Assembly (NCBI RefSeq): GCF_002115785.1
Contig: NZ_JFJY01000011.1
Span: 1-64,000 of the forward strand
DNA from: Thalassospira sp. MCCC 1A03138
GTDB taxonomy: Bacteria; Pseudomonadota; Alphaproteobacteria; Rhodospirillales; Thalassospiraceae
Reading direction: 5' to 3'
Length of the DNA: 64,000 nt
The notes below the pieces were generated by a model. The model did no database searches. It had not been told where the DNA came from and worked only from the letters and a program-made list of their open reading frames with translations. How positions within the stretch are numbered: the first letter of the stretch is position 1; each line of letters starts with the position of its first letter. A program made the position numbers and the translations under genes. Shown here one piece after another: positions 1 through 9,142 of the stretch.

Positions 1-545
1 TCCTTGACGACCCAATGATACACGATTGCGCACACGCCTGAAGGCGCTGTCGTGTGAGCGCAAGCGGTTTGGCTATCGGCGTTTGCATGTGATGCTGGTC
101 CGGAAGGGCTGGCATGTGAATCAAAAGAAACTGCGGCGGATCTATCGGGAAGAAGGTCTTCAGGTGCGGAAGCGGGGTGGGCGTAAACGGGCATTGGGAA
201 CACGGGCACCGATCCGCCGGCCTGATGCGGTTAACCGGCGGGGGGCACTGGACTTTGTGTCTGACGCCTTCAGTGATTGCCGGCGGTTCCGTATTCTGGC
301 CATTGTTTATGACTATAGTCGCGAGTGTCTGGCCTTGGTAGCCGTCCTTGTCCGGGACGCGCGTCACGCGGGTTCTCAATCAACTGATTACTGCTAGAGG
401 CAAGCCGGAGACCATTGTCAGTGACAACGGTACGGAGCTGACCAGTATAGCCGTCCTCAAATGGGTTCAGGACAATGGTGTCGAGTGGCAGTACTGTACT
501 GGCCGAATGAAGCTGGATTAGAACGCCATCAGCGGCTCATGGTAG
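1..545 (+). pseudogene. IS3-family transposase OrfB remnant
   Basis: Residues such as RFGYRRLHVML and DFVSDAFSDCRRFRIL match the HTH-like region and the first catalytic Asp block of the IS3-group integrase (IS407-like). The reading frame breaks near position 355. The continuation in the next forward frame reads TRVTRVLNQLITARGKPETI and then VSDNGTELTS, which carries the second Asp. It stops at a TAG near 518, and the final Glu block is not recognisable. A TGA also lies in frame at positions 5-7. The element therefore has at least one frameshift and stop codons and cannot make active enzyme. No terminal inverted repeats or target duplication could be identified, and the left end lies outside the window. 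Confidence 0.85.
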
Positions 546-696
546 CAAAACTCAGCTGAAATTGCCAACCAATCAGGGCATGAATTTAACCAAAGGCTCT
601 ACTTATAAATGGATGAAAGTTAGGGCCCAGGTCAACAAGTACCGCAAAGGTACTTCAGGTGCGGTGCTGATGCATCGGCCCTTTTCGTTTCGGCCA

Positions 697-735
697 AGAA
701 AAAATGGCCGGTATCCGTTAAGGAAAACCGGCCAT
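697..735 (-). terminator. Rho-independent terminator after argE
   Basis: A perfect 9-bp inverted repeat (ATGGCCGGT at 704-712, ACCGGCCAT at 727-735) is followed on the minus strand by six T and then CTT. It points the same way as the tct-argE operon and lies about 160 bases past the argE stop. The rest of 546-898 shows no convincing gene. Confidence 0.65.
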
Positions 736-898
736 CAAGTTTGCAGTTTGCATGGCTTCATCGGGGGAGACCGACGAAGCCGAGGGAGGTCTCACCTGTC
801 GAATATCGCGATGTGATCAAGGGTCAGGGGTGCAATCTTCCCCTTGCATCGTCAGGACATCCGCATGCACCGTTCAGGGCGGTACATCGGCGAGAGCA

Positions 899-2077
899 TC
901 AGGCCGCTACAGCCTGATCACTGAGCTTCTCGAGGAATTCCAGACATTCCTCGATCTGCGAAATTTCGATAAATTCATTGGCCTTATGGGCCTGTTTGAT
1001 ACTGCCAGGACCGCAGATGATCGACGGGATATTGCCCTGCTTTTCGAAAATCCCGCCTTCGGAACCATAGGAAACCTTGCCCGAAACTTCCGGGACGATG
1101 TTGCGAACCAGCTCGAACGCTTCTGCATCCGTGCAATCACCCATTCCGGGATAGGAAAAGATTTCTTCCCATTCAAATCCGGTTTCGGCTTCTTTGGCTT
1201 TCATTTCCGCATCAAGGGTTTCAAGGATTTTCTCTTTGATCCCATCAAGGACGGCCTTGGCGTCGTGTTCCGGCAGATGGCGAATTTCGAACGTGAATTC
1301 ACAGAAATCCGGTGTGACATTGGTCGCTGTTCCGCCGCCAATGGTGGTGGTCAGCATGGTGCTATGCGGCACCGTGAAGTCATTGTCGAAGGGGCCGTTT
1401 TCTTCAAATTCACGTGCCAGATCGGAAATCATCGTAATGGCGCGTGCCGCATATTCGATGGCGTTGACATGGCGGGGGGCAAAGGATGAATGCCCGGCTG
1501 TTCCGGTGACGGCAACCCGCATCGAAAATTTGCCCTTCTGACCATTGATGACTTTCATCTCGGTCGGTTCGCCAATCACGGCAAGGCGTGGAGGAGTTTT
1601 AAGGTTTGCCAGATGATCGACCATCGAACCCACGCCAAGGCAACCGACTTCCTCGTCATAGGACAGGCAAAGATGGAACGGGATCGCGAGATCGCGTTTG
1701 ACCAGTTCCGGAACCATTGCCAGCGCACAGGCCGAAAAACCTTTCATGTCGGCAGAACCGCGACCAAACAGTTTGCCGTCGCGTTCGGTCAGTTCAAATG
1801 CCGGGCTGATCCAGCTTTTTTCAAGGGCGGGAACCACGTCAGTATGCCCCGAAAGCGCGATACCAGGGACATCCTTGGGGCCGATGGTTGCCAGAAGGTT
1901 TGCCTTCTCGCCCGTTTCGTCATGGAACAGTGTGCTTTCGATGCCATATTGCGCAAGATAGTCACGGACAAAATGGATCAGACCGAGATTCGAGTTCTTG
2001 CTGGTGGTGTCGAACGCCACAAGTTTGCCAAGCAGATCAATGGCATTATGCAAGCGGGACATGTTTGGTTTGCTCAT
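899..2077 (-). CDS. argE: Acetylornithine deacetylase (ArgE), M20 family
   Basis: Zinc-dependent M20 amidohydrolase of about 392 residues, predicted to release acetate from N-acetylornithine or a related N-acyl amino acid in the cytoplasm. The metal/catalytic motif SGHTDVVP, the RGSADMKGF block with its bridging Asp, and DEEVGCLG with the catalytic Glu are all present and in the usual order. A dimerisation domain sits in the middle. The start at 2077 (MSKPNMSRLHNAID) fits family length; the open frame runs further upstream into the tctA end. It lies 29 bases after tctA on the same strand, so it is probably the last gene of a tctC-tctB-tctA-argE operon. That context suggests a role in degrading an imported N-acylated substrate, and not only in arginine synthesis; this is inference. 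Confidence 0.85.
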   Translation of the reverse strand: MSKPNMSRLHNAIDLLGKLVAFDTTSKNSNLGLIHFVRDYLAQYGIESTLFHDETGEKANLLATIGPKDVPGIALSGHTDVVPALEKSWISPAFELTERDGKLFGRGSADMKGFSACALAMVPELVKRDLAIPFHLCLSYDEEVGCLGVGSMVDHLANLKTPPRLAVIGEPTEMKVINGQKGKFSMRVAVTGTAGHSSFAPRHVNAIEYAARAITMISDLAREFEENGPFDNDFTVPHSTMLTTTIGGGTATNVTPDFCEFTFEIRHLPEHDAKAVLDGIKEKILETLDAEMKAKEAETGFEWEEIFSYPGMGDCTDAEAFELVRNIVPEVSGKVSYGSEGGIFEKQGNIPSIICGPGSIKQAHKANEFIEISQIEECLEFLEKLSDQAVAA

Positions 2078-2106
2078 TTTATTATCGCTTCTCGTTTCTC
2101 GGAATA

Positions 2107-3606
2107 TTAGGCCGACTGCGCCGTATTGCGGGACTTCTCGCGCCATTTCTGCCATTCACGGCGAATGGTCAGGGCGATGAACAGGACGGTCAGGGCAAAG
2201 AACGCCCATGAAATCCACGAATGGAAAAATACGCCCAGATCGCCGCGCGAAATTGCCAGCGACCGGCGCATATTGTCTTCGAACATCGGCCCCAGAATGA
2301 AGGCGATCAGGAATGGTGCTGCCGGAATGTTGAGGATCATCATGACGAAGCCGACAATCCCCATGACCAGAAGGACGCTGACATCAAACGGGCTGGCACC
2401 GATCGAATAGATGCCAAACACGCACAGAACCAGAATGCACGGCAAAAGCAGCGTTTGGGGAATTCGCGAAATTTTCGCAAAGGCACCTGCCGTCAGTTTG
2501 CCGGCAACAAACAGGAACACCGAACTGAACAGGATGCCGATAAACAGCGAATAGACTTCACCGATATTGTTCTGGAATAGCAGCGGACCCGGCGTCAGGC
2601 CATGGATCATAAATGCGCCCAGCATCACACCTGTAATGACGTCACCCGGAACACCGAGTGCCAGAAGCGGGATCATGGTCGCCCCGCAACAGCCATTGTT
2701 GGCAGACTCGGATGCCGCAACGCCTTCCAGTTCGCCTTCGCCGAATTTATCGCCGTTTTTCGATGTCCGGCGGGCTTCGCTGTAGGAAAAGAAAGCGGCA
2801 GTTGACGGCCCGATCCCCGGAATGGCGCCGAGTATCACACCGATAACACTGCCCCGCAGGATCGATTTCACGCTACCGCGGAATTCGGCCATGGTCAGGC
2901 GGTTATCGCCAAGCTTCATGGCCGCATTGTTGTCCTCGGGCCGGAAGACGATCATCTTGATCAGTTCAGGCAGGGCGAACAGGCCAATTAGTACCGGCAC
3001 AACCCCAAGACCCGATTTCATGTCTTCGGTTACCGCAAAGCGGAAAGAGCCATAAATATCCTCGCCCACGGTTGCCAGAAGCAGACCGAGACAGGCGGAA
3101 ATGATGCCAAGAACAAGTGACCGGCCCGAAATGCTGGCAACGATGGTCAGCGAAAAGGCCATCAGCATGAAATATTCCGGCGGTCCGACCCGAAGTGCAA
3201 ACATCGCAAGCGGCATTGCCAGGAAGAACAGCGAGATATTCGAAATAAAGTCGCCAATGCAGCTTGAAACCAGCGCCATATTAAGCGCCTTGCCACCTTT
3301 GCCCTGTTGGGCAAGGGGATAACCATCAAGAACAGTACAGGCCGCAGACGCGGTGCCCGGTGTCTTGATCAGGATAGCCGAAATCGATCCGCCATAGGTT
3401 GATCCCTTGTAAAGGGCTACCAGCAGCAAAATGCTGGTGACCGGCGGCAGATAGAAGGTGAATGGCAGGGCAAGGGTCACGGCCATCGTACCGGTCATGC
3501 CCGGTATGGCACCGATGATCACACCACCCCAGATCCCGGCCGCCATGGCAATGAAGTTGGGCAGCGTTGCGACGGCTTCAAAGGCGTAAAGCAGTTCATT
3601 CCACAT
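2107..3606 (-). CDS. tctA: Tripartite tricarboxylate transporter, large permease TctA
   Basis: Integral membrane protein of 499 residues with about 12 hydrophobic segments. The N-terminal GAIPGMTGTMAVTLALPF and the internal GAIPGIGPSTAAFFSY are the paired TctA signature repeats expected for this family. It is the large membrane subunit of a secondary transporter that takes substrate from the periplasmic TctC protein using the ion gradient. The start ATG at 3606 is 17 bases from the end of tctB. The substrate cannot be read from the sequence; family members carry citrate, tartrate, glutarate, terephthalate or other carboxylates. Confidence 0.93.
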   Translation of the reverse strand: MWNELLYAFEAVATLPNFIAMAAGIWGGVIIGAIPGMTGTMAVTLALPFTFYLPPVTSILLLVALYKGSTYGGSISAILIKTPGTASAACTVLDGYPLAQQGKGGKALNMALVSSCIGDFISNISLFFLAMPLAMFALRVGPPEYFMLMAFSLTIVASISGRSLVLGIISACLGLLLATVGEDIYGSFRFAVTEDMKSGLGVVPVLIGLFALPELIKMIVFRPEDNNAAMKLGDNRLTMAEFRGSVKSILRGSVIGVILGAIPGIGPSTAAFFSYSEARRTSKNGDKFGEGELEGVAASESANNGCCGATMIPLLALGVPGDVITGVMLGAFMIHGLTPGPLLFQNNIGEVYSLFIGILFSSVFLFVAGKLTAGAFAKISRIPQTLLLPCILVLCVFGIYSIGASPFDVSVLLVMGIVGFVMMILNIPAAPFLIAFILGPMFEDNMRRSLAISRGDLGVFFHSWISWAFFALTVLFIALTIRREWQKWREKSRNTAQSA

Positions 3607-3623
3607 GAAGGGGCGCTTTCAAA

Positions 3624-4154
3624 TCAGATCAGGGTCACAAAATCGGCCGCTAATGCCGAAAACAGATGGCCTTCGGGGAAAGGCGTGTGGGTGACTTCGG
3701 TGAAAACAAGATAAAGCAGGATCGGAAATACGATGGTCAGTCCGATCATCCAGATTTTGCGGCTGTAATTGCCGGTCATCAGGAAAAGATAGGCCAGAAG
3801 CAGAATGGTCGCGGGGACAAAACCGATCTCTGGCATCGCATAGGTGAATGTGGCAAAGCCGAGCAGGACTCCGGCAAAACGCACAATCAGTTTACGATTT
3901 CGGTGCATTGTTGCGCCAATTGACATGACACGGTCGTTCGCGGCCGCCCGCATCTTTGGAATGGCAAAAAGAATGGCAAGGATGCCCATAACCAGCCCGA
4001 CCACGGTAATAACACGTGGCCACATATCAGGTGGTGGGGCAAATCCGGGAATGAAAGACGGAACCTTCACATAGATCGGGATCAGGACGAACAGGACAAA
4101 GGCAAAGAATGCCGTTGCGATCAGTCCGGTATAAAAATCGCGATTGGGAGTCAT
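3624..4154 (-). CDS. tctB: Tripartite tricarboxylate transporter, small permease TctB
   Basis: Small membrane protein of 176 residues with four predicted transmembrane segments (roughly residues 8-28, 45-65, 88-135 as a pair of helices, and 140-160). It fits the poorly conserved TctB family (DUF1468) in size and layout, and its position between tctC and tctA makes the call firm. It forms the inner-membrane complex with TctA. The spacing to tctC is 37 bases and to tctA 17 bases, consistent with one transcript. Confidence 0.85.
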   Translation of the reverse strand: MTPNRDFYTGLIATAFFAFVLFVLIPIYVKVPSFIPGFAPPPDMWPRVITVVGLVMGILAILFAIPKMRAAANDRVMSIGATMHRNRKLIVRFAGVLLGFATFTYAMPEIGFVPATILLLAYLFLMTGNYSRKIWMIGLTIVFPILLYLVFTEVTHTPFPEGHLFSALAADFVTLI

Positions 4155-4191
4155 GGTTCCGTCTCACATTCAGAAAATTAAGGGGTGCGGA

Positions 4192-5181
4192 TTACTGAAT
4201 GTAACCGAATTTCTTGGCCATGCCGTTATAGAGCTCGTACTGGCTCTTGACGAAGGCAGCCGGGTCCTGGTCACCAACGACCGAGACAGAGCCGCGTTTC
4301 TTGGCAAGATCAAGCCACTGGTCGTTGGTTGCAACGTTCGAAAGGATGTCTTTCCATTTTGCAACAATGTCTTCCGGCAGATCTTTCGGGGCGAACAATG
4401 CGCTCCAGCCGTCAACCTGTCCGGCAAGATTGTAACCAAGTTCCTTGGCAGTTGGAACGTCAGGAAGGGCATCCATGCGTTTTGGAGCGTAAACCATCAG
4501 TGCACGCATTTTGCCAGCTTCAATGTGAGGCATCAGCGAACCGGCCGCAATAGCCAGGAAGTCGACGTGACCGCCAAGAAGAGCTGCGGCAAGGGCGCTG
4601 CCGCCTTTGTATGGCACGAGGGTGGAAGCAGACAGCGGATCCAGATCGGCATCGGCGAGAAGGGCCTGAACCGTAAAGCCGTCAATCGCGGTGGGGCCGG
4701 ATGCAGCATAGGTGGTCGCGCCATTGCTTGATTTGATTTTGGCAAGCAGCTCTTCAACGGTTTTGATGTCCGAGTTTGCATTGACTGCGAGGATCATCGG
4801 GGTTGATTCAAGAATGCCAAGGAAGGTGTAATCATCCCAGGCAACTGGGCTGTCGGTGTAAACGGCCGGGTAAAGCGCCATGCCAACGCGTGACAGCAGC
4901 AGGGTGTAACCATCCGGCTTCTGTTCGGTGACGTAACGGGCACCATTCATGCCACCATTGCCGGTTTTGTTCACAACCACGACCGGCTGTTCGTTGGTGT
5001 AATTGCGCGCGGTTTCAGCCAAGGCACGACCGGCCAGATCCGATGCGCCACCTGCGCCATAAGGCACGACAAGGGTGATGGCTTTTTCTGGATAGTCAGC
5101 GGCCTGTGCGGTCGAAACCAGTGTTGTGGTTGCAAGAACTGCAGCCGCAAAAGTCGCGGCCTTTTTGAGCTGTCGAAACAT
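4192..5181 (-). CDS. tctC: Tripartite tricarboxylate transporter substrate-binding protein TctC (Bug family)
   Basis: Periplasmic binding protein of 329 residues. A signal peptide is clear (MFRQLKKAATFAAAVLATT, cleavage after AQA near residue 27). It is followed by YPEKAITLVVPYGAGGASD, the usual Bug/TctC opening that forms the ligand-binding loop. The C-terminal part has the family's VPTAKELGYN stretch. The start at 5181 is preceded by AGGGAG. First gene of the tctCBA-argE operon, divergent from a LysR regulator. The ligand is unknown; Bug proteins often bind carboxylates or amides. Confidence 0.92.
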   Translation of the reverse strand: MFRQLKKAATFAAAVLATTTLVSTAQAADYPEKAITLVVPYGAGGASDLAGRALAETARNYTNEQPVVVVNKTGNGGMNGARYVTEQKPDGYTLLLSRVGMALYPAVYTDSPVAWDDYTFLGILESTPMILAVNANSDIKTVEELLAKIKSSNGATTYAASGPTAIDGFTVQALLADADLDPLSASTLVPYKGGSALAAALLGGHVDFLAIAAGSLMPHIEAGKMRALMVYAPKRMDALPDVPTAKELGYNLAGQVDGWSALFAPKDLPEDIVAKWKDILSNVATNDQWLDLAKKRGSVSVVGDQDPAAFVKSQYELYNGMAKKFGYIQ

Positions 5182-5282
5182 TTTTCATGTCTCCCTGTTT
5201 GGTGGTGGCAGGATTGCCCGAGCTCGTCGTTTTTTGTTTTGTATACATTCCATCGCAAACTATAACTCGTGACGCAAAAAAT

Positions 5283-5317
5283 TAATTTCAGTATAACTAA
5301 TTTACATACTGAAATTA
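5283..5317. promoter_or_regulatory. Candidate LysR operator between tctC and the LysR gene
   Basis: A perfect 12-bp inverted repeat, TAATTTCAGTAT at 5283-5294 and ATACTGAAATTA at 5306-5317, has an 11-base spacer. It sits in the 151-bp divergent intergenic space, 16 bases before the LysR start. Its AT-rich dyad fits the long interrupted palindromes bound by LysR-type regulators. Binding by the adjacent regulator is inferred from position. Confidence 0.6.
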
Positions 5318-5332
5318 GTCGCAGGCCAACCG

Positions 5333-6238
5333 ATGAATTTGCGAGAACTTGAAAGCTTCAACGCCTTTATGACCTACGGTTCCGTCACCAAGGCGGCACA
5401 GGCCATGAATATCAGTCAGCCCATGGTCAGTCGGTTGTTAAACAGTTTTGAAAAATCTGTCGGGTTTGCGTTGTTCAATCGCAAACGAAACCAGCTTTCG
5501 CCAACGACCGAGGCATTGCAGTTTCACACAACGGTTCTGCGGTCGCTTAACTCTCTGCGTGAAATCGAAACACAGGCCCGGGCCATTGCCAACGAGCAGC
5601 TTGGCAGCATCCGGATCGCGGCCCAGCCGATCTATGTTGATACCTATCTTCTTGATGTGGTTGCAAAGTTCAAGTGTGTCCACACCAATGTTGCTGTCAG
5701 TATTACCGATACCGGTCTTGAAGGGATGCTTGATATGGTCACGACCCGGCAATGTGATTTGGGAATCGGCATCACGCTTGATCTTCAGGATCCCAATATG
5801 GAAGTCATGCCGCTTGCGCAATGTCGCGCGGTGTGCCTGATGCCGCGCGATCACCGGCTGGCCGGGTTTGAAACCATTGATATCGATCTTTTGCGCGGTG
5901 AAAGCTTTGTCGAACTTTCGATCGGATCGCCGCTTCGCACCAAGATTGATTACATTTTCCAGATCGCAGGCTGGCCGCGCAAGATCGCGGTCGAAGCACG
6001 CACCATCCGAACCATTTCCCGACTGGTTGAACGCAATGTTGGTATCGCTGTTATTGATCCGTTCGCCACTTTGCTGGTCGATGAGGAAAAGGTTGTCGCA
6101 CGCCCGCTGACCCCGGCAATTGAATGGGATGTCGCACTTTTCCGATCATCGGGTGAACTCAGCGCGGTCGAACGCAGTTTTCTAAGCTTCCTGCGTGCAG
6201 AATTGCCCGACCTGCGAAAGGCGGGCTGTGTTCTGTGA
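5333..6238 (+). CDS. LysR-family transcriptional regulator (tct operon)
   Basis: A 301-residue LysR regulator. The N-terminal winged helix-turn-helix reads MNLRELESFNAFMTYGSVTK and continues into AAQAMNISQPMVSRLL with the usual spacing. The remaining two thirds form a periplasmic-binding-like effector domain (residues about 90-295). It is transcribed away from tctC across a short region with a 12-bp dyad, the standard arrangement for a LysR protein that controls its neighbour in response to the transported compound. The 3' end is convergent with the LysE-family gene, 8 bases away. Confidence 0.9.
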   Translation: MNLRELESFNAFMTYGSVTKAAQAMNISQPMVSRLLNSFEKSVGFALFNRKRNQLSPTTEALQFHTTVLRSLNSLREIETQARAIANEQLGSIRIAAQPIYVDTYLLDVVAKFKCVHTNVAVSITDTGLEGMLDMVTTRQCDLGIGITLDLQDPNMEVMPLAQCRAVCLMPRDHRLAGFETIDIDLLRGESFVELSIGSPLRTKIDYIFQIAGWPRKIAVEARTIRTISRLVERNVGIAVIDPFATLLVDEEKVVARPLTPAIEWDVALFRSSGELSAVERSFLSFLRAELPDLRKAGCVL

Positions 6239-6246
6239 TGTGTGTG

Positions 6247-6879
6247 CTATGCCCGTTTGTCAAAAGCCAGCCGGGCGGCAAGTGCCAGAAATACGCAACC
6301 GGTGAAGATCTGGAACGTGCGTGCCAACCGGGCCGAGCGTGACAGAAACTGGCCAAGCTTTCCGGCAAAACCGCCCACCAGACAGTTGATGATCGTGCCG
6401 CCGATATTGAGGATCACACCAAGGATCAGAAACTGCACCAGAACCGATCCACGTGCCGGGTCGACGAACTGCGGAATAAAGGCCAATACGAAAACGATGA
6501 TCTTTGGATTAAGCAGGTTAACCACGATGCCGTCGCGCCAGGCTTTCATGGCGGTTGCCGGTGCAGTTTTCGCCGGTTTTAAAACGCTGCCACCGTCCCG
6601 GAACGACTGAAACGCCAGCCATACCAGATAGCCAATCCCCGCCCATCGCAGAATTTCCAGCGCAACCGGATGGGTGGCAACCATTGCTGCCAGTCCCAAG
6701 CCAGCCAGAAGCGTATGGATCATGGCCCCCGTCGCAATCCCGAAGCTGGCGGCCAAACCGGCACGCGGCCCGGATTTGATTCCCTGCCCCAGACAAAACA
6801 GCATGTCGTTGCCCGGCGTCATGTTCAGCGCCAGCGCGGTCGGAATGAAGATTAGCAGGGTTTCAATAGGGATCAGCAT
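6247..6879 (-). CDS. LysE/RhtB-family amino-acid exporter
   Basis: Membrane protein of 210 residues with six predicted helices. The opening LNMTPGNDMLFCLGQGIKSG is the LysE/RhtB signature (Asn/Thr-Pro-Gly block) and the central LLNPKIIVFVLAFIPQFV is also diagnostic. It is expected to export an amino acid or homoserine-like compound through the inner membrane. The ATG at 6879 has a GGAG ribosome site. The exported substrate is not predictable. Confidence 0.88.
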   Translation of the reverse strand: MLIPIETLLIFIPTALALNMTPGNDMLFCLGQGIKSGPRAGLAASFGIATGAMIHTLLAGLGLAAMVATHPVALEILRWAGIGYLVWLAFQSFRDGGSVLKPAKTAPATAMKAWRDGIVVNLLNPKIIVFVLAFIPQFVDPARGSVLVQFLILGVILNIGGTIINCLVGGFAGKLGQFLSRSARLARTFQIFTGCVFLALAARLAFDKRA

Positions 6880-6902
6880 ATCAGGGACTCCGGGTGGGGC
6901 GT

Positions 6903-7619
6903 TTAGCTGCCTGCGCCATATCGATGCAGGGCTGAACCGTTCTTTTTTAACCAGTGCTGCTGTTTTTTTGACGGACCATAAAGGTCTTCGACCACTTTCC
7001 AGAACCGGGCACTGTGGTTCAGTTCCTGAAGATGGGCGACTTCGTGGGCAACCACGTAATCCAGTACATCTTCAGGGGCGAGGACGAGTCGCCAGCTAAA
7101 GGACAGATTGCCGTTCGATGAACAGCTTCCCCAGCGCGTTCGCGTATCTTTCAGCGAAATGCGATTGACCTTCTTGCCGATCTTATCGGCATAGGCGTGC
7201 GCACGAGGCGCGATTTCAAGCTTTGCCTGCTTTTTCAGCCAGTCGGAAACCCGGCGATTGGTATGTTCCGGAAGTCCCGAAACCCAGATCACACCGGCTT
7301 CGGCCCAAACACCGCGTTTGGCGTCGGGCACCGTACGAATTGCATGTTCGTTGCCCATGAACGGCACCCAGGCCCCCGGAACGAACTGCACACGTTCCGG
7401 AAGGCGGCTCATATGGGCGGTGACCCAGTCACCATGCTGATACAGCATCGAGATCGCTGTTTTGCGCGATATGCCGTTCGGAACGACGATTTCAACACCG
7501 TCAAAGGCCGGATCGATCCGCAATTTGAGTCGCGTCGCACGCGCGCTTGGCCGCAACCGGACCGGCAAGGGGCCGATTTGAGGCAGATCGATTTCGGTTT
7601 CTTCGATATTTCGCAGCAT
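6903..7619 (-). CDS. YgjP-like metallopeptidase domain protein (M48-like, DUF45)
   Basis: A 238-residue protein with the zinc motif [19 protein letters not shown] near residues 180-200: HExxH followed by a downstream His, the pattern of the YgjP/DUF45 family. [17 protein letters not shown] just before the motif is also typical of this family. It is a predicted soluble metal-dependent hydrolase of unknown substrate. It is 23 bases from lysE on the same strand and divergent from argG. Confidence 0.85.
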   Translation of the reverse strand: MLRNIEETEIDLPQIGPLPVRLRPSARATRLKLRIDPAFDGVEIVVPNGISRKTAISMLYQHGDWVTAHMSRLPERVQFVPGAWVPFMGNEHAIRTVPDAKRGVWAEAGVIWVSGLPEHTNRRVSDWLKKQAKLEIAPRAHAYADKIGKKVNRISLKDTRTRWGSCSSNGNLSFSWRLVLAPEDVLDYVVAHEVAHLQELNHSARFWKVVEDLYGPSKKQQHWLKKNGSALHRYGAGS

Positions 7620-7697
7620 TCAGGGTGAATTTTTCCAAAAGCGGGGTGGAATTTTCGTACTTTTTGCGCCTTTTTGGCCGGAAGGGCATCTTGCCCC

Positions 7698-7725
7698 TTG
7701 CCCGGCAGTAGTGTTTTCCTATACT
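7698..7725 (+). promoter_or_regulatory. Possible sigma-70-type promoter for argG
   Basis: TTGCCC (7698-7703) and TATACT (7720-7725) are separated by 16 bases, upstream of argG and pointing towards it. The leader would be about 105 bases. No arginine operator was recognised. Confidence 0.4.
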
Positions 7726-7839
7726 CCGCGCTCAAGGTCTAGGGGACTTTTGCAATGTGTGTGTTGCAACCCCGCAAGGGACGTTGGCCTGAATGTGCCG
7801 CGCCCCGGTTTACATCGGAAGAAGAAAGGCGTCACTCCA

Positions 7840-9060
7840 ATGAGCGATCAGGTCAAAAAGGTGGTGCTTGCCTATTCAGGCGGGCTTGATACCTCCATCA
7901 TCCTGAAATGGCTGCGCGAAGAATATAACTGCGAAGTCGTGACTTTCACCGCCGATCTCGGCCAGGGCGAGGAACTGGAACCTGCCCGCAAGAAAGCCGA
8001 GATGTTTGGCGTCAAACAGATTTTCATCGAAGATCTGCGCGAAGAATTCGTTCGCGACTATGTCTTCCCGATGTTCCGCGCGAACGCCCTTTATGAAGGT
8101 GTGTATCTGCTCGGTACCTCAATCGCGCGTCCGCTTATTGCCAAACGCCAGATTGAAATCGCCGAAGAAGTCGGTGCAGATGCCGTTTCCCACGGTGCCA
8201 CCGGTAAGGGCAACGATCAGGTCCGTTTTGAACTCGGCTATTATGCCCTTAAGCCGAACGTGAAGGTCATTGCGCCTTGGCGTGAATGGAAACTGAATTC
8301 GCGTACCGCCCTTCTTAACTTTGCCCGCGAACATCAGATTCCGATCTCGGCTGACAAGCTGGGCGGGGATGAGCCCCCATATTCAACCGATGCCAACCTT
8401 CTGCATATTTCCTATGAAGGCAAGGCGCTGGAAGATCCCTGGGTCAAGCCTAACGAACAGATGTTCGAACGTACCGTGTCGCCGCAAAATGCACCCGATG
8501 CGATCACCACGATTGAAATCGAGTTTGAACAGGGTAATCCGGTTGCCGTCAATGGCGAACGTATGAGCCCGGCGAACCTTCTGACCAAGCTGAACGACGT
8601 TGCGGGCAAAAACGGCATCGGTCGTCTTGATCTGGTCGAAAACCGTTATGTCGGCATGAAATCGCGCGGCGTCTACGAAACCCCGGGCGGTACCATCCTG
8701 TCGGTTGCACACCGTGCCATGGAAAGTATCACGCTTGACCGTAACGCCGGTCACCTCAAGGACGAGCTGATGCCGCGTTACGCCGAGATGATCTATAACG
8801 GTTACTGGTGGTCGCCGGAACGTCAGGCCCTGCAGCGCCTGATCGATGAAACCCAGAAAACCGTCAATGGTGTTGTTCGCCTTGACCTTTACAAGGGCAA
8901 CGTCACGGTTACCGGCCGCAAGTCGCCGAACTCGATCTACTCCGAAGAGCATGTCACCTTCGAAGCTGATACCGTTTACAACCAGCGCGACGCAGAAGGC
9001 TTCATCAAGCTGAACGCTCTTCGCCTGCGTCTTGGTTTTGACCGCGACGGTGTGAAGTAA
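7840..9060 (+). CDS. argG: Argininosuccinate synthase
   Basis: ATP-dependent ligase joining citrulline and aspartate, the penultimate step of arginine synthesis. The 406-residue product opens with [18 protein letters not shown], the PP-loop nucleotide-binding motif. It also carries [14 protein letters not shown] and the C-terminal [14 protein letters not shown] block of the family. ATG 7840 is chosen because it gives the family N-terminus and is preceded by GAAGAAAGG; the frame stays open upstream to 7711. Monocistronic, closed by a strong terminator. Confidence 0.97.
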   Translation: MSDQVKKVVLAYSGGLDTSIILKWLREEYNCEVVTFTADLGQGEELEPARKKAEMFGVKQIFIEDLREEFVRDYVFPMFRANALYEGVYLLGTSIARPLIAKRQIEIAEEVGADAVSHGATGKGNDQVRFELGYYALKPNVKVIAPWREWKLNSRTALLNFAREHQIPISADKLGGDEPPYSTDANLLHISYEGKALEDPWVKPNEQMFERTVSPQNAPDAITTIEIEFEQGNPVAVNGERMSPANLLTKLNDVAGKNGIGRLDLVENRYVGMKSRGVYETPGGTILSVAHRAMESITLDRNAGHLKDELMPRYAEMIYNGYWWSPERQALQRLIDETQKTVNGVVRLDLYKGNVTVTGRKSPNSIYSEEHVTFEADTVYNQRDAEGFIKLNALRLRLGFDRDGVK

Positions 9061-9084
9061 GTTTCACCGTTGTGATCCATTACG

Positions 9085-9120
9085 AAACGAGGGGTGATCA
9101 TCATCCCTCGTTTTTGTTTT
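9085..9120 (+). terminator. Rho-independent terminator after argG
   Basis: AAACGAGGG (9085-9093) pairs with CCCTCGTTT (9105-9113), and a T-rich tract (TTTTTGTTTT, 9111-9120) follows. It lies 25 bases past the argG stop and ends just before truA. Confidence 0.85.
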
Positions 9121-9142
9121 GAAGCTTGGTTATAAGCACCCG

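Noticed and set aside
562..816. 84-codon open frame after the transposase remnant
   Set aside because: It covers the argE terminator hairpin, has no ribosome site and no family-like sequence.
899..1541. Long plus-strand open frames over argE
   Set aside because: They are antisense to a clear M20 enzyme and have unnatural composition; typical shadows of high-GC coding DNA.
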